From contig JAIUOX010000031.1 of NCBI GenBank assembly GCA_020160955.1, forward strand, positions 1 through 45,160: a stretch of 45,160 nucleotides of DNA, written 5' to 3'. Numbering within the stretch: position 1 is the first letter of the stretch; each line of letters opens with the position of its first letter. The position numbers and the translations under genes are program-made. The stretch is from Pseudomonadota bacterium. GTDB lineage: Bacteria > Pseudomonadota > Alphaproteobacteria > Reyranellales > Reyranellaceae. The notes below the pieces were generated by a model. That model searched no databases. It was not told the DNA's origin and saw nothing but the letters and a program-made list of their open reading frames with translations. This document shows positions 28,186 to 35,795 of this stretch, piece after piece.

Positions 28186-29040
28186 CTAACGCGCTTTCGC
28201 GCCGATCACGATGCGGATCGGCGCGTCGGTCGCGGCCGGCGTCTGCGGCCCGTGCAGGGTGCCCTTGAAGCGCCGCCAGTCGGCCGGCCAATGGCCCTTG
28301 GCGACGTTGAAGCCCGCCGCCTGCAGCGCCTCCAGCAAGCCCTGGGCGGCGGCCTCGGTCGCCGCGTCGCTGCCCTCGCGGATCAGCACGACCGTGCCGA
28401 CGATGCCGCCGACCCCGGTCCATCGCCAGGTCAACGGCGCCCAGCCGGCCTCGCCCAGCATCTGGTCCACGGCGGCGCCGACCGGCGTGCCGTCCGGCAC
28501 CTCGTCGACGATGTAGATCGCGGCCCTGGTGCCGGCGAACCGGGCCAGGCCCGGGGCGGCCGCGGCCGGGACGGCGGGCGGTGCGGCCGGGGAAGCGGCC
28601 ACCTGCGGGGCGGCGGTCACCGGCGGTGGCGGCGGCGCGGTCGCGACCTGCCGCTCGGCCAGGCGACGCTGGAGTTCGACCACCTGCTGGCGGGCCTCGG
28701 CGGCCTCGCGCTCCAGGGCGGCGGCCCGCTCGGCCGCGCGGCCCTTGTCGCCATCGACCTCGGACAGGCGCCGCTGCGCCTCGGCGGCGGCCTTCTCGAG
28801 CACCGCGGCGCGCTCGGCGGCCTTCGACGCCTCGGCCTCCAGCTGCGCGGCGTGGCGGCCCCACTCCGCCCGGTAGCGGTCGAAGGTCGCCGCCTCCTGC
28901 GCCCGGATGGCGCCGGCGAAGCGCACCGAGAAGAAGGCACTGACGCCGACCGCGGCGATGCCGAGCACCGCCACGACCGTGCTGATCACCAGGGCCTTGT
29001 CCATGACGTCGGCCCAGCCCCGAAGCTGCTGAAGATCCAT
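28186..29040 (-). CDS. Membrane-anchored coiled-coil protein of unknown function
   Basis: A 284-residue protein with one membrane helix (about 16-38), a long Ala/Glu/Arg-rich coiled coil (about 45-130), a Pro/Ala linker (about 133-165) and a compact C-terminal domain (about 166-284) that includes AAIYIVDEVPDGTPVGAAVD and WPADWRRFKGTLHGPQ. The ATG at 29040 follows a purine-rich GGGTAGGGGGG. It is divergent from thiE. I do not recognise the C-terminal domain; a periplasmic or cytoplasmic scaffold role is possible. Confidence 0.8.
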   Translation of the reverse strand: MDLQQLRGWADVMDKALVISTVVAVLGIAAVGVSAFFSVRFAGAIRAQEAATFDRYRAEWGRHAAQLEAEASKAAERAAVLEKAAAEAQRRLSEVDGDKGRAAERAAALEREAAEARQQVVELQRRLAERQVATAPPPPPVTAAPQVAASPAAPPAVPAAAAPGLARFAGTRAAIYIVDEVPDGTPVGAAVDQMLGEAGWAPLTWRWTGVGGIVGTVVLIREGSDAATEAAAQGLLEALQAAGFNVAKGHWPADWRRFKGTLHGPQTPAATDAPIRIVIGAKAR

Positions 29041-29163
29041 CCCCCCTACCCTAGAACATTCCCGGCCCGGCTGGAATTGGCCGCCGCCGGGCCGGGGCAA
29101 ATCGGCGATTGACGCCGCCCGGCCGACGCCGCACACAGCCGCCCGGTCGGAACGGGAACCAGC

Positions 29164-29805
29164 ATGGCATCGGAACAGCGGCGCTGCCGCCTCTACCTCA
29201 TCTCGCCGGAGCGCCTGGAGCACCCCGCGGTGTTCGCCGAGGAGCTGCGCGCGGCGCTCGACGGCGGCGACGTGGCGGCCTTCCAGCTGCGCCTCAAGGA
29301 CGTGTCCGACGACGCCATCGCCCGGGCGGCCGACACGCTGCGCCCGGTCTGCCAGCAGCGCGACGTCGCCTTCATCCTGAACGACCGGCCCGACCTCGCC
29401 CTCAAGCTCGATTGCGACGGCGTCCATGTCGGCCAGGACGACGTGCCCTACGCCGAGGCCCGCCGCATCGTCGGCCCCGAGCGCCAGGTCGGCGTGACCT
29501 GCAAGGCCTCGCGCCACCTCGCCATGGAAGCCGCCGAGGCCGGCGCCGACTACGTCGCCTTCGGCGCCTTCTTCCCGTCCTCGACCAAGAGCGTGACCAC
29601 GCCGGCCGACGTCGAGATCCTGGAATGGTGGAGCGGCCTGATGGAAGTGCCGTGCGTGGCGATCGGCGGCATCACCGCCGACAACTGCCGCCCGCTGGTC
29701 GCGGCCGGCGCCGATTTCCTGGCGGTGGCGGGCGGCGTGTGGGCCTACCGCGACGGCCCGACCGCGGCGGTCAAGGCATTCAACGAGATCTTCGCCGGCC
29801 GCTGA
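29164..29805 (+). CDS. thiE: Thiamine-phosphate synthase
   Basis: ThiE joins the thiazole phosphate and hydroxymethylpyrimidine diphosphate to form thiamine phosphate. The 213 residues have AFQLRLKD (pyrophosphate/pyrimidine binding), [44 protein letters not shown] and the C-terminal AIGGITADN phosphate loop. The product serves transketolase encoded nearby, though they are not co-transcribed. Its stop directly abuts the stop of the opposing epmA. Confidence 0.94.
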   Translation: MASEQRRCRLYLISPERLEHPAVFAEELRAALDGGDVAAFQLRLKDVSDDAIARAADTLRPVCQQRDVAFILNDRPDLALKLDCDGVHVGQDDVPYAEARRIVGPERQVGVTCKASRHLAMEAAEAGADYVAFGAFFPSSTKSVTTPADVEILEWWSGLMEVPCVAIGGITADNCRPLVAAGADFLAVAGGVWAYRDGPTAAVKAFNEIFAGR

Positions 29806-30801
29806 TCAGCGGACCGGCAACCACAGCACGTCCTCGATGCGGGCCGCGCCGGTCGCCAGCATGACCAGCCGGTCGAAGCCCAGCGCGATGCCGGCGCAGT
29901 CGGGCAGGCCGTGCTCGAGCGCGGCCAGGAAGTCGTCGTCGATCGGCCAGCGCACGCCGTACAGCCGTTCCTTCTCGTCCATGTCGGCCAGCAGCCGCGC
30001 CCGCTGGACCCTGGGGTCGGTCAGTTCGCCGAACGCGTTGGCCAGCTCGACGCCACAGGCATAGAGCTCGAAGCGCTCGGCGACACGCGGATCGCCCGGC
30101 TTGGCGCGGGCCAGGGCGGCCATGCCGATCGGGTACTCGCACAGGATGGTCGGGCGGCCGACGCCCAGCCGCCGCTCGATGCGCTCGAACATCACGCGGA
30201 AGAACATGTCGTCCCAGCTGTCGCCCTCGTGCATCGCCATCCCGGCGGCGGCGGCGAGACGTTCCGGGTGGCCGATCGTGGCGAACAGGTCGACCCCGGC
30301 ATGGCGGGCGAACGCCTCGGCGACGGTCAGCCGCTCGGGCTCGGCGCGCGGATCGCAGGCGAGTTCGCCCCAGCGCAGCGCGTCCACGCCGGTCAGCGCC
30401 AGCAGGCGGGCGCAGTCGTCCATGATGGTCTCGTAAGCAGCGCCGGCGCGGTACCACTCGAGCATCGTGAACTCGGGATGGTGCAGCGCCGAGCCCTCGG
30501 CGTTGCGGAAGGTCTTCGCGAACTGGAACAGCCTCGGCACGCCGCCGGCCAGCAGCTTCTTCATCGCGAACTCCGGCGACGAATGCAGCCAGCGCACCCG
30601 CTCCTCGCCGTCGGGCAATTGCCAGTTGGTGGCGAAGCCCGACAGGTGGACCTCGGCGCCCGGCGCGACCTGCAGGATCGGCGTCTCGACCTCGACGAAA
30701 CCCTCGTCGGCGAACCACCCGCGCAGCGCCGCCTGCAGGCGGGCGCGGGCCTGCAGGTGCGGCAGGCGGCGGGCGAGCCGGTCGGGATGCCACTCGGTCA
30801 T
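29806..30801 (-). CDS. epmA: Elongation factor P--(R)-beta-lysine ligase (GenX/PoxA)
   Basis: EpmA is a shortened lysyl-tRNA synthetase-like enzyme that attaches beta-lysine to a conserved lysine of EF-P, which helps ribosomes through polyproline. The 331 residues contain class II motif 2 in FRNAEGSALHHPEFTMLEWY, the ELANAFGEL segment and motif 3 GIALGFDRLVML, and lack the anticodon-binding domain. The ATG at 30801 starts the canonical part. efp lies 500 bases away on the other strand; the aminomutase gene epmB is not in the window. Proline-rich proteins such as TolA here are plausible clients. Confidence 0.93.
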   Translation of the reverse strand: MTEWHPDRLARRLPHLQARARLQAALRGWFADEGFVEVETPILQVAPGAEVHLSGFATNWQLPDGEERVRWLHSSPEFAMKKLLAGGVPRLFQFAKTFRNAEGSALHHPEFTMLEWYRAGAAYETIMDDCARLLALTGVDALRWGELACDPRAEPERLTVAEAFARHAGVDLFATIGHPERLAAAAGMAMHEGDSWDDMFFRVMFERIERRLGVGRPTILCEYPIGMAALARAKPGDPRVAERFELYACGVELANAFGELTDPRVQRARLLADMDEKERLYGVRWPIDDDFLAALEHGLPDCAGIALGFDRLVMLATGAARIEDVLWLPVR

Positions 30802-30846
30802 GCGCGGACCTTCGCACGCGGGCGGCGCGCCGTGTAAGGTGACGCC

Positions 30847-31227
30847 ATGACGCCCCGCCAGATCGAACGCTTCTGCGCCGGCCTGCCGGCCGCCACCCGG
30901 ATCGTGCAATGGGAGGGCGTGGCGGTGTTCAAGGTCGGCGGCAAGATGTTCTGCCTGGTCGCCCCCGCCGCCCACTCGGTGGGCCGCGTCTCCTTCAAGT
31001 CGGCGCCCGAGCACTACGAGGCGCTCAGCCGCTCGCCGGGCTTCCGCCCGGCCCCCTACCTCGCCCGCGCCAAGTGGGTTTCGGTCGACGACCCGGCGGT
31101 CCTGACCGACGCCGAGATGAAGGCCTACCTGCGGCGCGCCCACGCCGTGATCGCCGCCGCCCTGCCGCGCCGGAAACAGGCCGAACTGGGGCTGGCGGGC
31201 CCGGTTGCGGCCCCCCGCCGGACTTGA
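30847..31227 (+). CDS. MmcQ/YjbR family protein
   Basis: A 126-residue protein of the YjbR/MmcQ group (CyaY-like fold, DNA-binding suspected, role uncertain). It starts MTPRQIERFCAGLPAATRIV, with KVGGKMFCLVAP and a C-terminal YLRRAHAVIAAALPRRKQAE. It is divergent from epmA across 45 bases and points toward efp, 76 bases downstream. No clear Shine-Dalgarno site. Confidence 0.88.
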   Translation: MTPRQIERFCAGLPAATRIVQWEGVAVFKVGGKMFCLVAPAAHSVGRVSFKSAPEHYEALSRSPGFRPAPYLARAKWVSVDDPAVLTDAEMKAYLRRAHAVIAAALPRRKQAELGLAGPVAAPRRT

Positions 31228-31303
31228 TACAAGCCGCCCGCCGGCCTCGTTCCGCTCCCTGCGGACGGGGCCGAATTCCATTCATTCGACCTGCGGTATC
31301 GCC

Positions 31304-31873
31304 ATGAAAGTGCCCGTCAATTCGATCAAGTCCGGCAACGTCATCGAGTACAACGGCAAGCTCTGGGTGGCCTCCAAGGTGCAGCACATCAACCCGGGCA
31401 AGGGTGGCGCGTTCGTCGCCATCGAGGCCAAGGCGCTGCGCGAGGGCAACAAGCTGCAGGAGCGCTTCCGCTCGGGCGAGACCATCGAGCGCGTCCACAT
31501 CGACGAGCGCGACTGCACCTACCTGTTCAAGGACGACACCGGCTACACGTTCATGGACAAGGAAACCTTCGAGCAGCTGACCGTCCCGGGCGACGTGCTC
31601 GACGACGACCAGGCCCGCTTCCTGCAGGACGGCATGGAAGTCGTGGTCTCGCTGTACGAGGGCGCGCCGGTCGGCGCCGACCTGCCGAAGACGGTGATCC
31701 TGCCGGTGATCGAGGCCGATGCCGTGGTCAAGGGCCAGACGGCCTCGTCGTCCTACAAGCCGGCGATCGTCGAGGGTGGCATCCGCGTGATGGTGCCGCC
31801 GCACATCGGCGTCGGCACCCGCCTGGTGATCAACACCGAGGACGGCACCTACCTCGAACGCGCCAAGGACTGA
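31304..31873 (+). CDS. efp: Elongation factor P
   Basis: EF-P binds ribosomes stalled at consecutive prolines. The 189 residues start MKVPVNSIKSGNVIEYNGKL and have HINPGKGGAF with Lys33 as the residue expected to be modified by EpmA (Lys34 in E. coli). Domain II and III follow (TYLFKDDTGYTFMD; GIRVMVPPHIGVGTRLVINT). The reading frame opens about 100 bases earlier but only the ATG at 31304 gives the family N-terminus. suhB follows almost at once. Confidence 0.97.
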   Translation: MKVPVNSIKSGNVIEYNGKLWVASKVQHINPGKGGAFVAIEAKALREGNKLQERFRSGETIERVHIDERDCTYLFKDDTGYTFMDKETFEQLTVPGDVLDDDQARFLQDGMEVVVSLYEGAPVGADLPKTVILPVIEADAVVKGQTASSSYKPAIVEGGIRVMVPPHIGVGTRLVINTEDGTYLERAKD

Positions 31874-31876
31874 TCC

Positions 31877-32767
31877 TTGGCCCGCCTGCCCGACCAGCCC
31901 GTCGCCCGCGTCGGCCGTGCCCCCATGGGCACCGGCCGCGAACGCTCGGGCCCGGCCGAGCGCAAGTCGCTCGCGCCGCGCTCGGCCACCATCACGGTGA
32001 TGATCCGCGCCGCCTTCGCCGCCGCGAAGAACCTCAAGCGCGACTTCGGCGAGGTCGAGAACCTGCAGGTCTCGGAAAAGGGTCCGGGCGACTTCGTCAG
32101 CCACGCCGACGTCAAGGCCGAGCGGACGCTGCGCGCGGAACTGGCGCGCACCCGCCCCGAGTACGGCTTCCTCGGCGAGGAAGGCGGCGAGACGCGCGGC
32201 GACGGCCGCAACCGCTGGATCGTCGACCCGATCGACGGCACGACCAACTTCCTGCACGGCGTGCCGCACTTCGCCATCTCGATCGGCCTGGAGCGCGAGG
32301 GCGAGATCATCGCCGGCGTGATCTACCAGCCGATCTCCGACGAGCTGTTCTGGGCCGAGAAGGGCAACGGCGCCTACGTCGACACGCCGACCGCGCGCTC
32401 GCGCCGCCTGCGTGTCTCGGGCCGCAAGGACCCGGCCCGCGCGCTGGTCGCCACCGGCATTCCCCACCTCGGCAAGGGCGGTCTCGATGCCTACCTGCCG
32501 AAGCTCGAGAACGTCGCCAAGCGCACCGCTGGCATCCGGCGCTGGGGCGCCGCGTCGCTCGACTTCGCCTTCGTCGCGGCCGGCCGCTACGACGCCTTCT
32601 TCGAGGTCGGCCTGGCGCCGTGGGACGTCGCGGCCGGGATCCTGATGGTGCGCGAGGCCGGCGGCGTGGTCAGCGACATCGCGGGCAAGCCCTACGAGCT
32701 GGGCGGCCCGACGATCCTCGCCAGCAACTTCGGCATGCACCAGCCGATGATCGAGCTGCTGGCCTGA
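31877..32767 (+). CDS. suhB: Inositol-1-monophosphatase family protein
   Basis: A magnesium-dependent phosphatase of the inositol monophosphatase family; SuhB also acts in rRNA transcription antitermination in E. coli. The 296 residues hold GEEGGE (100-105), IVDPIDGTTNF (115-125) and the C-terminal APWDVAAGILMVREAGG metal and substrate motifs. I keep the TTG at 31877 as start because AAGGA precedes it by seven bases; it adds about 30 basic residues before the usual SATITVMIRAA start. ATG 31925 is an alternative. It follows efp by three bases. Confidence 0.92.
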   Translation: MARLPDQPVARVGRAPMGTGRERSGPAERKSLAPRSATITVMIRAAFAAAKNLKRDFGEVENLQVSEKGPGDFVSHADVKAERTLRAELARTRPEYGFLGEEGGETRGDGRNRWIVDPIDGTTNFLHGVPHFAISIGLEREGEIIAGVIYQPISDELFWAEKGNGAYVDTPTARSRRLRVSGRKDPARALVATGIPHLGKGGLDAYLPKLENVAKRTAGIRRWGAASLDFAFVAAGRYDAFFEVGLAPWDVAAGILMVREAGGVVSDIAGKPYELGGPTILASNFGMHQPMIELLA

Positions 32768-32779
32768 CCTTGCCGTGAT

Positions 32780-32803
32780 CGGTCCGGGACCGTTCCCGGG
32801 CCG
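32780..32803 (+). other. Stem-loop after suhB
   Basis: A 10-base-pair GC-rich stem (32780-32789 with 32794-32803, one G-T pair, four-base loop) lies 12 bases past the suhB stop. No T run follows, so it may protect the mRNA end or aid termination rather than be a true intrinsic terminator. Confidence 0.35.
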
Positions 32804-32844
32804 CCGGTTGAGCCGGGGCGGAGCGCCCGCTATGGTCGCGGCGC

Positions 32845-33996
32845 ATGAGCAGCCCCCTTCCCTACCTGGTGCGCATGCTGGTCTTCCTGGCCGCCGTGCT
32901 GGGACTGGGCTACGTGCTGCGCCACGACCTCCTGCGGGTGTTCATGAACACGCCGATCCTGAACGGCGTGATCGTCGCCGTGCTGGTGATCGGCATCTTC
33001 TTCGTGATGCGCCAGGTGCTGTCGCTGTGGCCCGAGGTGAAGTGGCTGCGCCGCTTCATGCACCGCGAGCCCGACGCGCCGCCGCTCGACACCGGCTCGC
33101 TCAACCTGCTGGCGCCGCTCGCCACGATGCTGGGCGAGCGCCAGGACCGGCTGCGCCTGTCGCCGACCGTGACCCGCGCCGTGCTCGAGGGAATCGCCAC
33201 CCGGCTCGATGAACGGCGCGAGCTCAGCCGCTACCTGACCGGCCTGCTGATCTTCCTCGGCCTGCTCGGCACCTTCTGGGGCCTGCTCGAGACGATCGGC
33301 GCGGTCGCCGACGCGATCACCCGGCTGCAGGTCAGCGGCAACGACCCGGTCGCGATGTTCGCCCGCCTCAAGGAAAGCATCGAGGGGCCGCTCAAGGGCA
33401 TGGCCACCGCGTTCGGCGCCTCGCTGTTCGGCCTGTCGGGTTCGCTGGTGCTGGGCTTCCTCGAGCTGCAGGCCAGCCAGGCCCAGGGCCGCTTCCACAT
33501 GGAACTGGAGGAGTGGCTGTCCGGCGCCACCAAGCTGCAGAGCGGCCTCGTCACCGACGGCGAACAGGGCGTGTCGGCCTACGTCGAGGCGCTGCTCGAG
33601 CGCACCGCCGACGGCATCGACGACCTCACCCGCACGCTGCGCCGCGCCGAGGAGGGCCGCGAGGCCGCTGCCTCGGCCACCGTCACGCTGGTCGAGCGGC
33701 TGGCCTCGCTGGCCGAGGCGACCCGCGCCCAGCAGGCGCTGCTGGCCCGCATGGGCGAGCAGTCGATCGAGCTGCGCAACGCGATCAACCGGCTGGGCGA
33801 GCGCGGCCCGTCGGAGACCGACCGCGAGGCGCTGGCGGCGCACCAGCGCACGCTGGAGAACCACCTCGCCCGCCTGGTCGAGGACAACGCGCGCAACCGC
33901 ACCGCGCTGGCCGACGACCTGCGCGGCGAACTGCGCCTGCTCGCCCGCACCATTTCCTCCTCGTCGCGCGGCGCGCCCCACCCGGGCGACGGCTAG
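32845..33996 (+). CDS. MotA/TolQ/ExbB-like membrane protein with long coiled-coil tail
   Basis: A 383-residue channel-type protein. Membrane helices lie at about 8-25, 38-58, 131-152 (LLIFLGLLGTFWGLLETIG) and 184-207 (GMATAFGASLFGLSGSLVLG); the last two carry the MotA/ExbB signature. A helical tail of about 170 residues follows, ending in the cytoplasm. It pairs with the downstream OmpA-like gene, three bases away. The layout resembles ZorA of the Zorya defence system and a MotA-like pair common near suhB in alphaproteobacteria. No flagellar genes are in the window, so a true flagellar stator is unlikely. Confidence 0.85.
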   Translation: MSSPLPYLVRMLVFLAAVLGLGYVLRHDLLRVFMNTPILNGVIVAVLVIGIFFVMRQVLSLWPEVKWLRRFMHREPDAPPLDTGSLNLLAPLATMLGERQDRLRLSPTVTRAVLEGIATRLDERRELSRYLTGLLIFLGLLGTFWGLLETIGAVADAITRLQVSGNDPVAMFARLKESIEGPLKGMATAFGASLFGLSGSLVLGFLELQASQAQGRFHMELEEWLSGATKLQSGLVTDGEQGVSAYVEALLERTADGIDDLTRTLRRAEEGREAAASATVTLVERLASLAEATRAQQALLARMGEQSIELRNAINRLGERGPSETDREALAAHQRTLENHLARLVEDNARNRTALADDLRGELRLLARTISSSSRGAPHPGDG

Positions 33997-33999
33997 CGC

Positions 34000-35199
34000 A
34001 TGGCGGCCGCCTCGTCCCGCCGCCGCGGCGGCGCCGCCGACTACACCTGGCCGGGCTACGTCGACGCGCTCACCACGCTGCTGATGGTGCTGATCTTCCT
34101 GCTGTCGCTGTTCAGCGTCGCGCAGTTCACGCTGTCGAACGCGCTCAGCTCGCGCGACAACGCCATCGAGCAGCTGGGCAAGCAGATCGGCGACCTCGCC
34201 AACGCGCTGTCGATCGAGAAGAAGGCCGGCGAGAGCCTGCAGAAGGACCTCGAGCAGCTGACCCTGCAGCTGCGCCAGGCCCGCGCCGAGCGCGACCGGC
34301 TGGGCGACGACCTCGCCGCCGAGCGACGCGCCGGCGACGCGCTGAAGATCGAACGCGACCGCCTGACCGAGCGCCTGACCTCGATGCTGGCCGAGCAGGA
34401 CCGCCTGTCGGCGGCGCTGCAGAGCCAGGCGAAGGAGAGCGAGGCCAGGGCCGGCGACCTGCAGAAGGAGATCGAGCGCCAGCGGCTGGAACTGACCCGG
34501 CTCGCCGCCTCGCTGGCCGCCGCCAACAACGAGAAGGGCAAGCTGTTCACCGACCTCACCGAGGAGCAGAAGCTCACCGCCGAGCAGAAGGCCGCCGTGG
34601 TGCGCATGACCGCGGAACTGGCCGGGCTGAAGGACGAGCTCGGCCGCCTCGCCGCGGCGCTCGACGCCTCGGAGGCCAAGTCGAAGGACCAGCAGGCGCA
34701 GATCGTCGATCTCGGCCAGAAGCTGAACCGGGCGCTGGCCAGCAAGGTCGAGGAGCTGGCGCGCTACCGTTCGGAGTTCTTCGGCAAGCTGCGCGAGGCG
34801 CTGGCCGGCCAGCGCGATGTCCAGGTCGTGGGCGACCGCTTCGTGTTCCAGTCGGAGGTCCTGTTTCCGTCCGGCTCCGCCCAGCTCCAGCCGGCCGGCG
34901 AGAAGCAGCTGGCCGTGGTCGCCCGGCGGCTGGTCGAGCTGGCCAGCCGCATCCCGGGCGACATCAACTGGGTGCTGCAGGTCGACGGCCACACCGACGA
35001 CAAGCCGATCAAGAGCGCGCTGTACGCCTCGAACTGGGAACTCTCGACCGCACGGGCGATCGCCGTGGTGCGCTTCCTGCACAGCCAGGGCATCCCCAAC
35101 GACCGCCTGGTCGCCGCCGGCTACGCCGAGTTCCAGCCCCTGTCCGCCACCGACGCGGCGCGCAACCGGCGCATCGAGCTGAAATTGACGAGTCGCTAG
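34000..35199 (+). CDS. MotB/OmpA-like peptidoglycan-binding protein
   Basis: A 399-residue partner of the upstream channel protein. A short basic N-terminus leads into one membrane helix (about 22-42) that begins with Asp22 (YVDALTTLLMVLIFLL), the place of the proton-carrying aspartate in MotB. A coiled coil of about 200 residues follows (45-255), then an OmpA-like domain (about 270-399) with LQVDGHTDDKPI and AARNRRIELKL. The unit would be a wall-anchored, ion-driven machine. It shares a CTAG with the convergent DUF1489 gene, the two stops overlapping. Confidence 0.86.
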   Translation: MAAASSRRRGGAADYTWPGYVDALTTLLMVLIFLLSLFSVAQFTLSNALSSRDNAIEQLGKQIGDLANALSIEKKAGESLQKDLEQLTLQLRQARAERDRLGDDLAAERRAGDALKIERDRLTERLTSMLAEQDRLSAALQSQAKESEARAGDLQKEIERQRLELTRLAASLAAANNEKGKLFTDLTEEQKLTAEQKAAVVRMTAELAGLKDELGRLAAALDASEAKSKDQQAQIVDLGQKLNRALASKVEELARYRSEFFGKLREALAGQRDVQVVGDRFVFQSEVLFPSGSAQLQPAGEKQLAVVARRLVELASRIPGDINWVLQVDGHTDDKPIKSALYASNWELSTARAIAVVRFLHSQGIPNDRLVAAGYAEFQPLSATDAARNRRIELKLTSR

Positions 35200-35630
35200 A
35201 GCAACCCCAGCCGTTTCAGTTCCGCCACCATCTCGGCCGGCATCTCGCCGTCGGAGTCGCCCTTCGACAGGTCGGGCGGGGCGTTGTCCGGCTCAAGGTA
35301 GCGCCAGCCCTGGAAGGCCTTGCAGGCGCGCGGCGCGGTCGGGACGATGGTGCGCTTGACCTTGATTCGGCAGTACTTGCGGCCGTCCTCGGCGTCGACG
35401 TCCTCGTCGAAGCCGACCAGCTCCTGGCGGCAGCGGATGACGCCGCGCACCACCCAGTAGAGCGAGCCGCCGCCCAGCAATTCCTCGGCCCGCCGCGGCG
35501 TGTTGCGGGTGTAGACCCAGTGCGGCGAGCGCGGCGACTGGCGGCGTTGCCGGCGGCGCTCGGCCTGCACCGTCTTGAGGTGCGCGAGGTCGTCGATGCC
35601 GACCGCCAGCTTGATGAGGTTCAACGCCAT
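35196..35630 (-). CDS. DUF1489 family protein
   Basis: A 144-residue soluble protein beginning MALNLIKLAVGIDDLAHLK, with SPHWVYTRNTPRRAEELLGGG and IRCRQELVGFDEDVD, matching the alphaproteobacterial DUF1489 group. Function unknown. It ends in a 4-base convergent overlap with the OmpA-like gene and is divergent from the macroglobulin gene; the 165-base gap between them holds no feature I can defend. Confidence 0.86.
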   Translation of the reverse strand: MALNLIKLAVGIDDLAHLKTVQAERRRQRRQSPRSPHWVYTRNTPRRAEELLGGGSLYWVVRGVIRCRQELVGFDEDVDAEDGRKYCRIKVKRTIVPTAPRACKAFQGWRYLEPDNAPPDLSKGDSDGEMPAEMVAELKRLGLL

Positions 35631-35795
35631 GGCTTGCGCTTAGTACGGCGTGCCGGGTGGCCTCAAGCGCTGCCTATCCACAGCGTCACCGTGATGCGGC
35701 CGCCACACGCTGGAAGAAATGCGTGGCGAGGTTCACTCTTCACGATCTGGGCACAATCGCCGGAATAGAGTCGGCGCGCCTTTGCGGGGATTGCG

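Noticed and set aside
26636..28864. Upstream extension of the GST-like reading frame on the minus strand
   Set aside because: Runs antisense through the methyltransferase and the coiled-coil gene; GST similarity starts only at the GTG at 26635.
32845..35199. A complete Zorya defence system
   Set aside because: Only the ZorA/ZorB-like pair is present; flanking genes are suhB and DUF1489, with no ZorC, ZorD or ZorE candidates.
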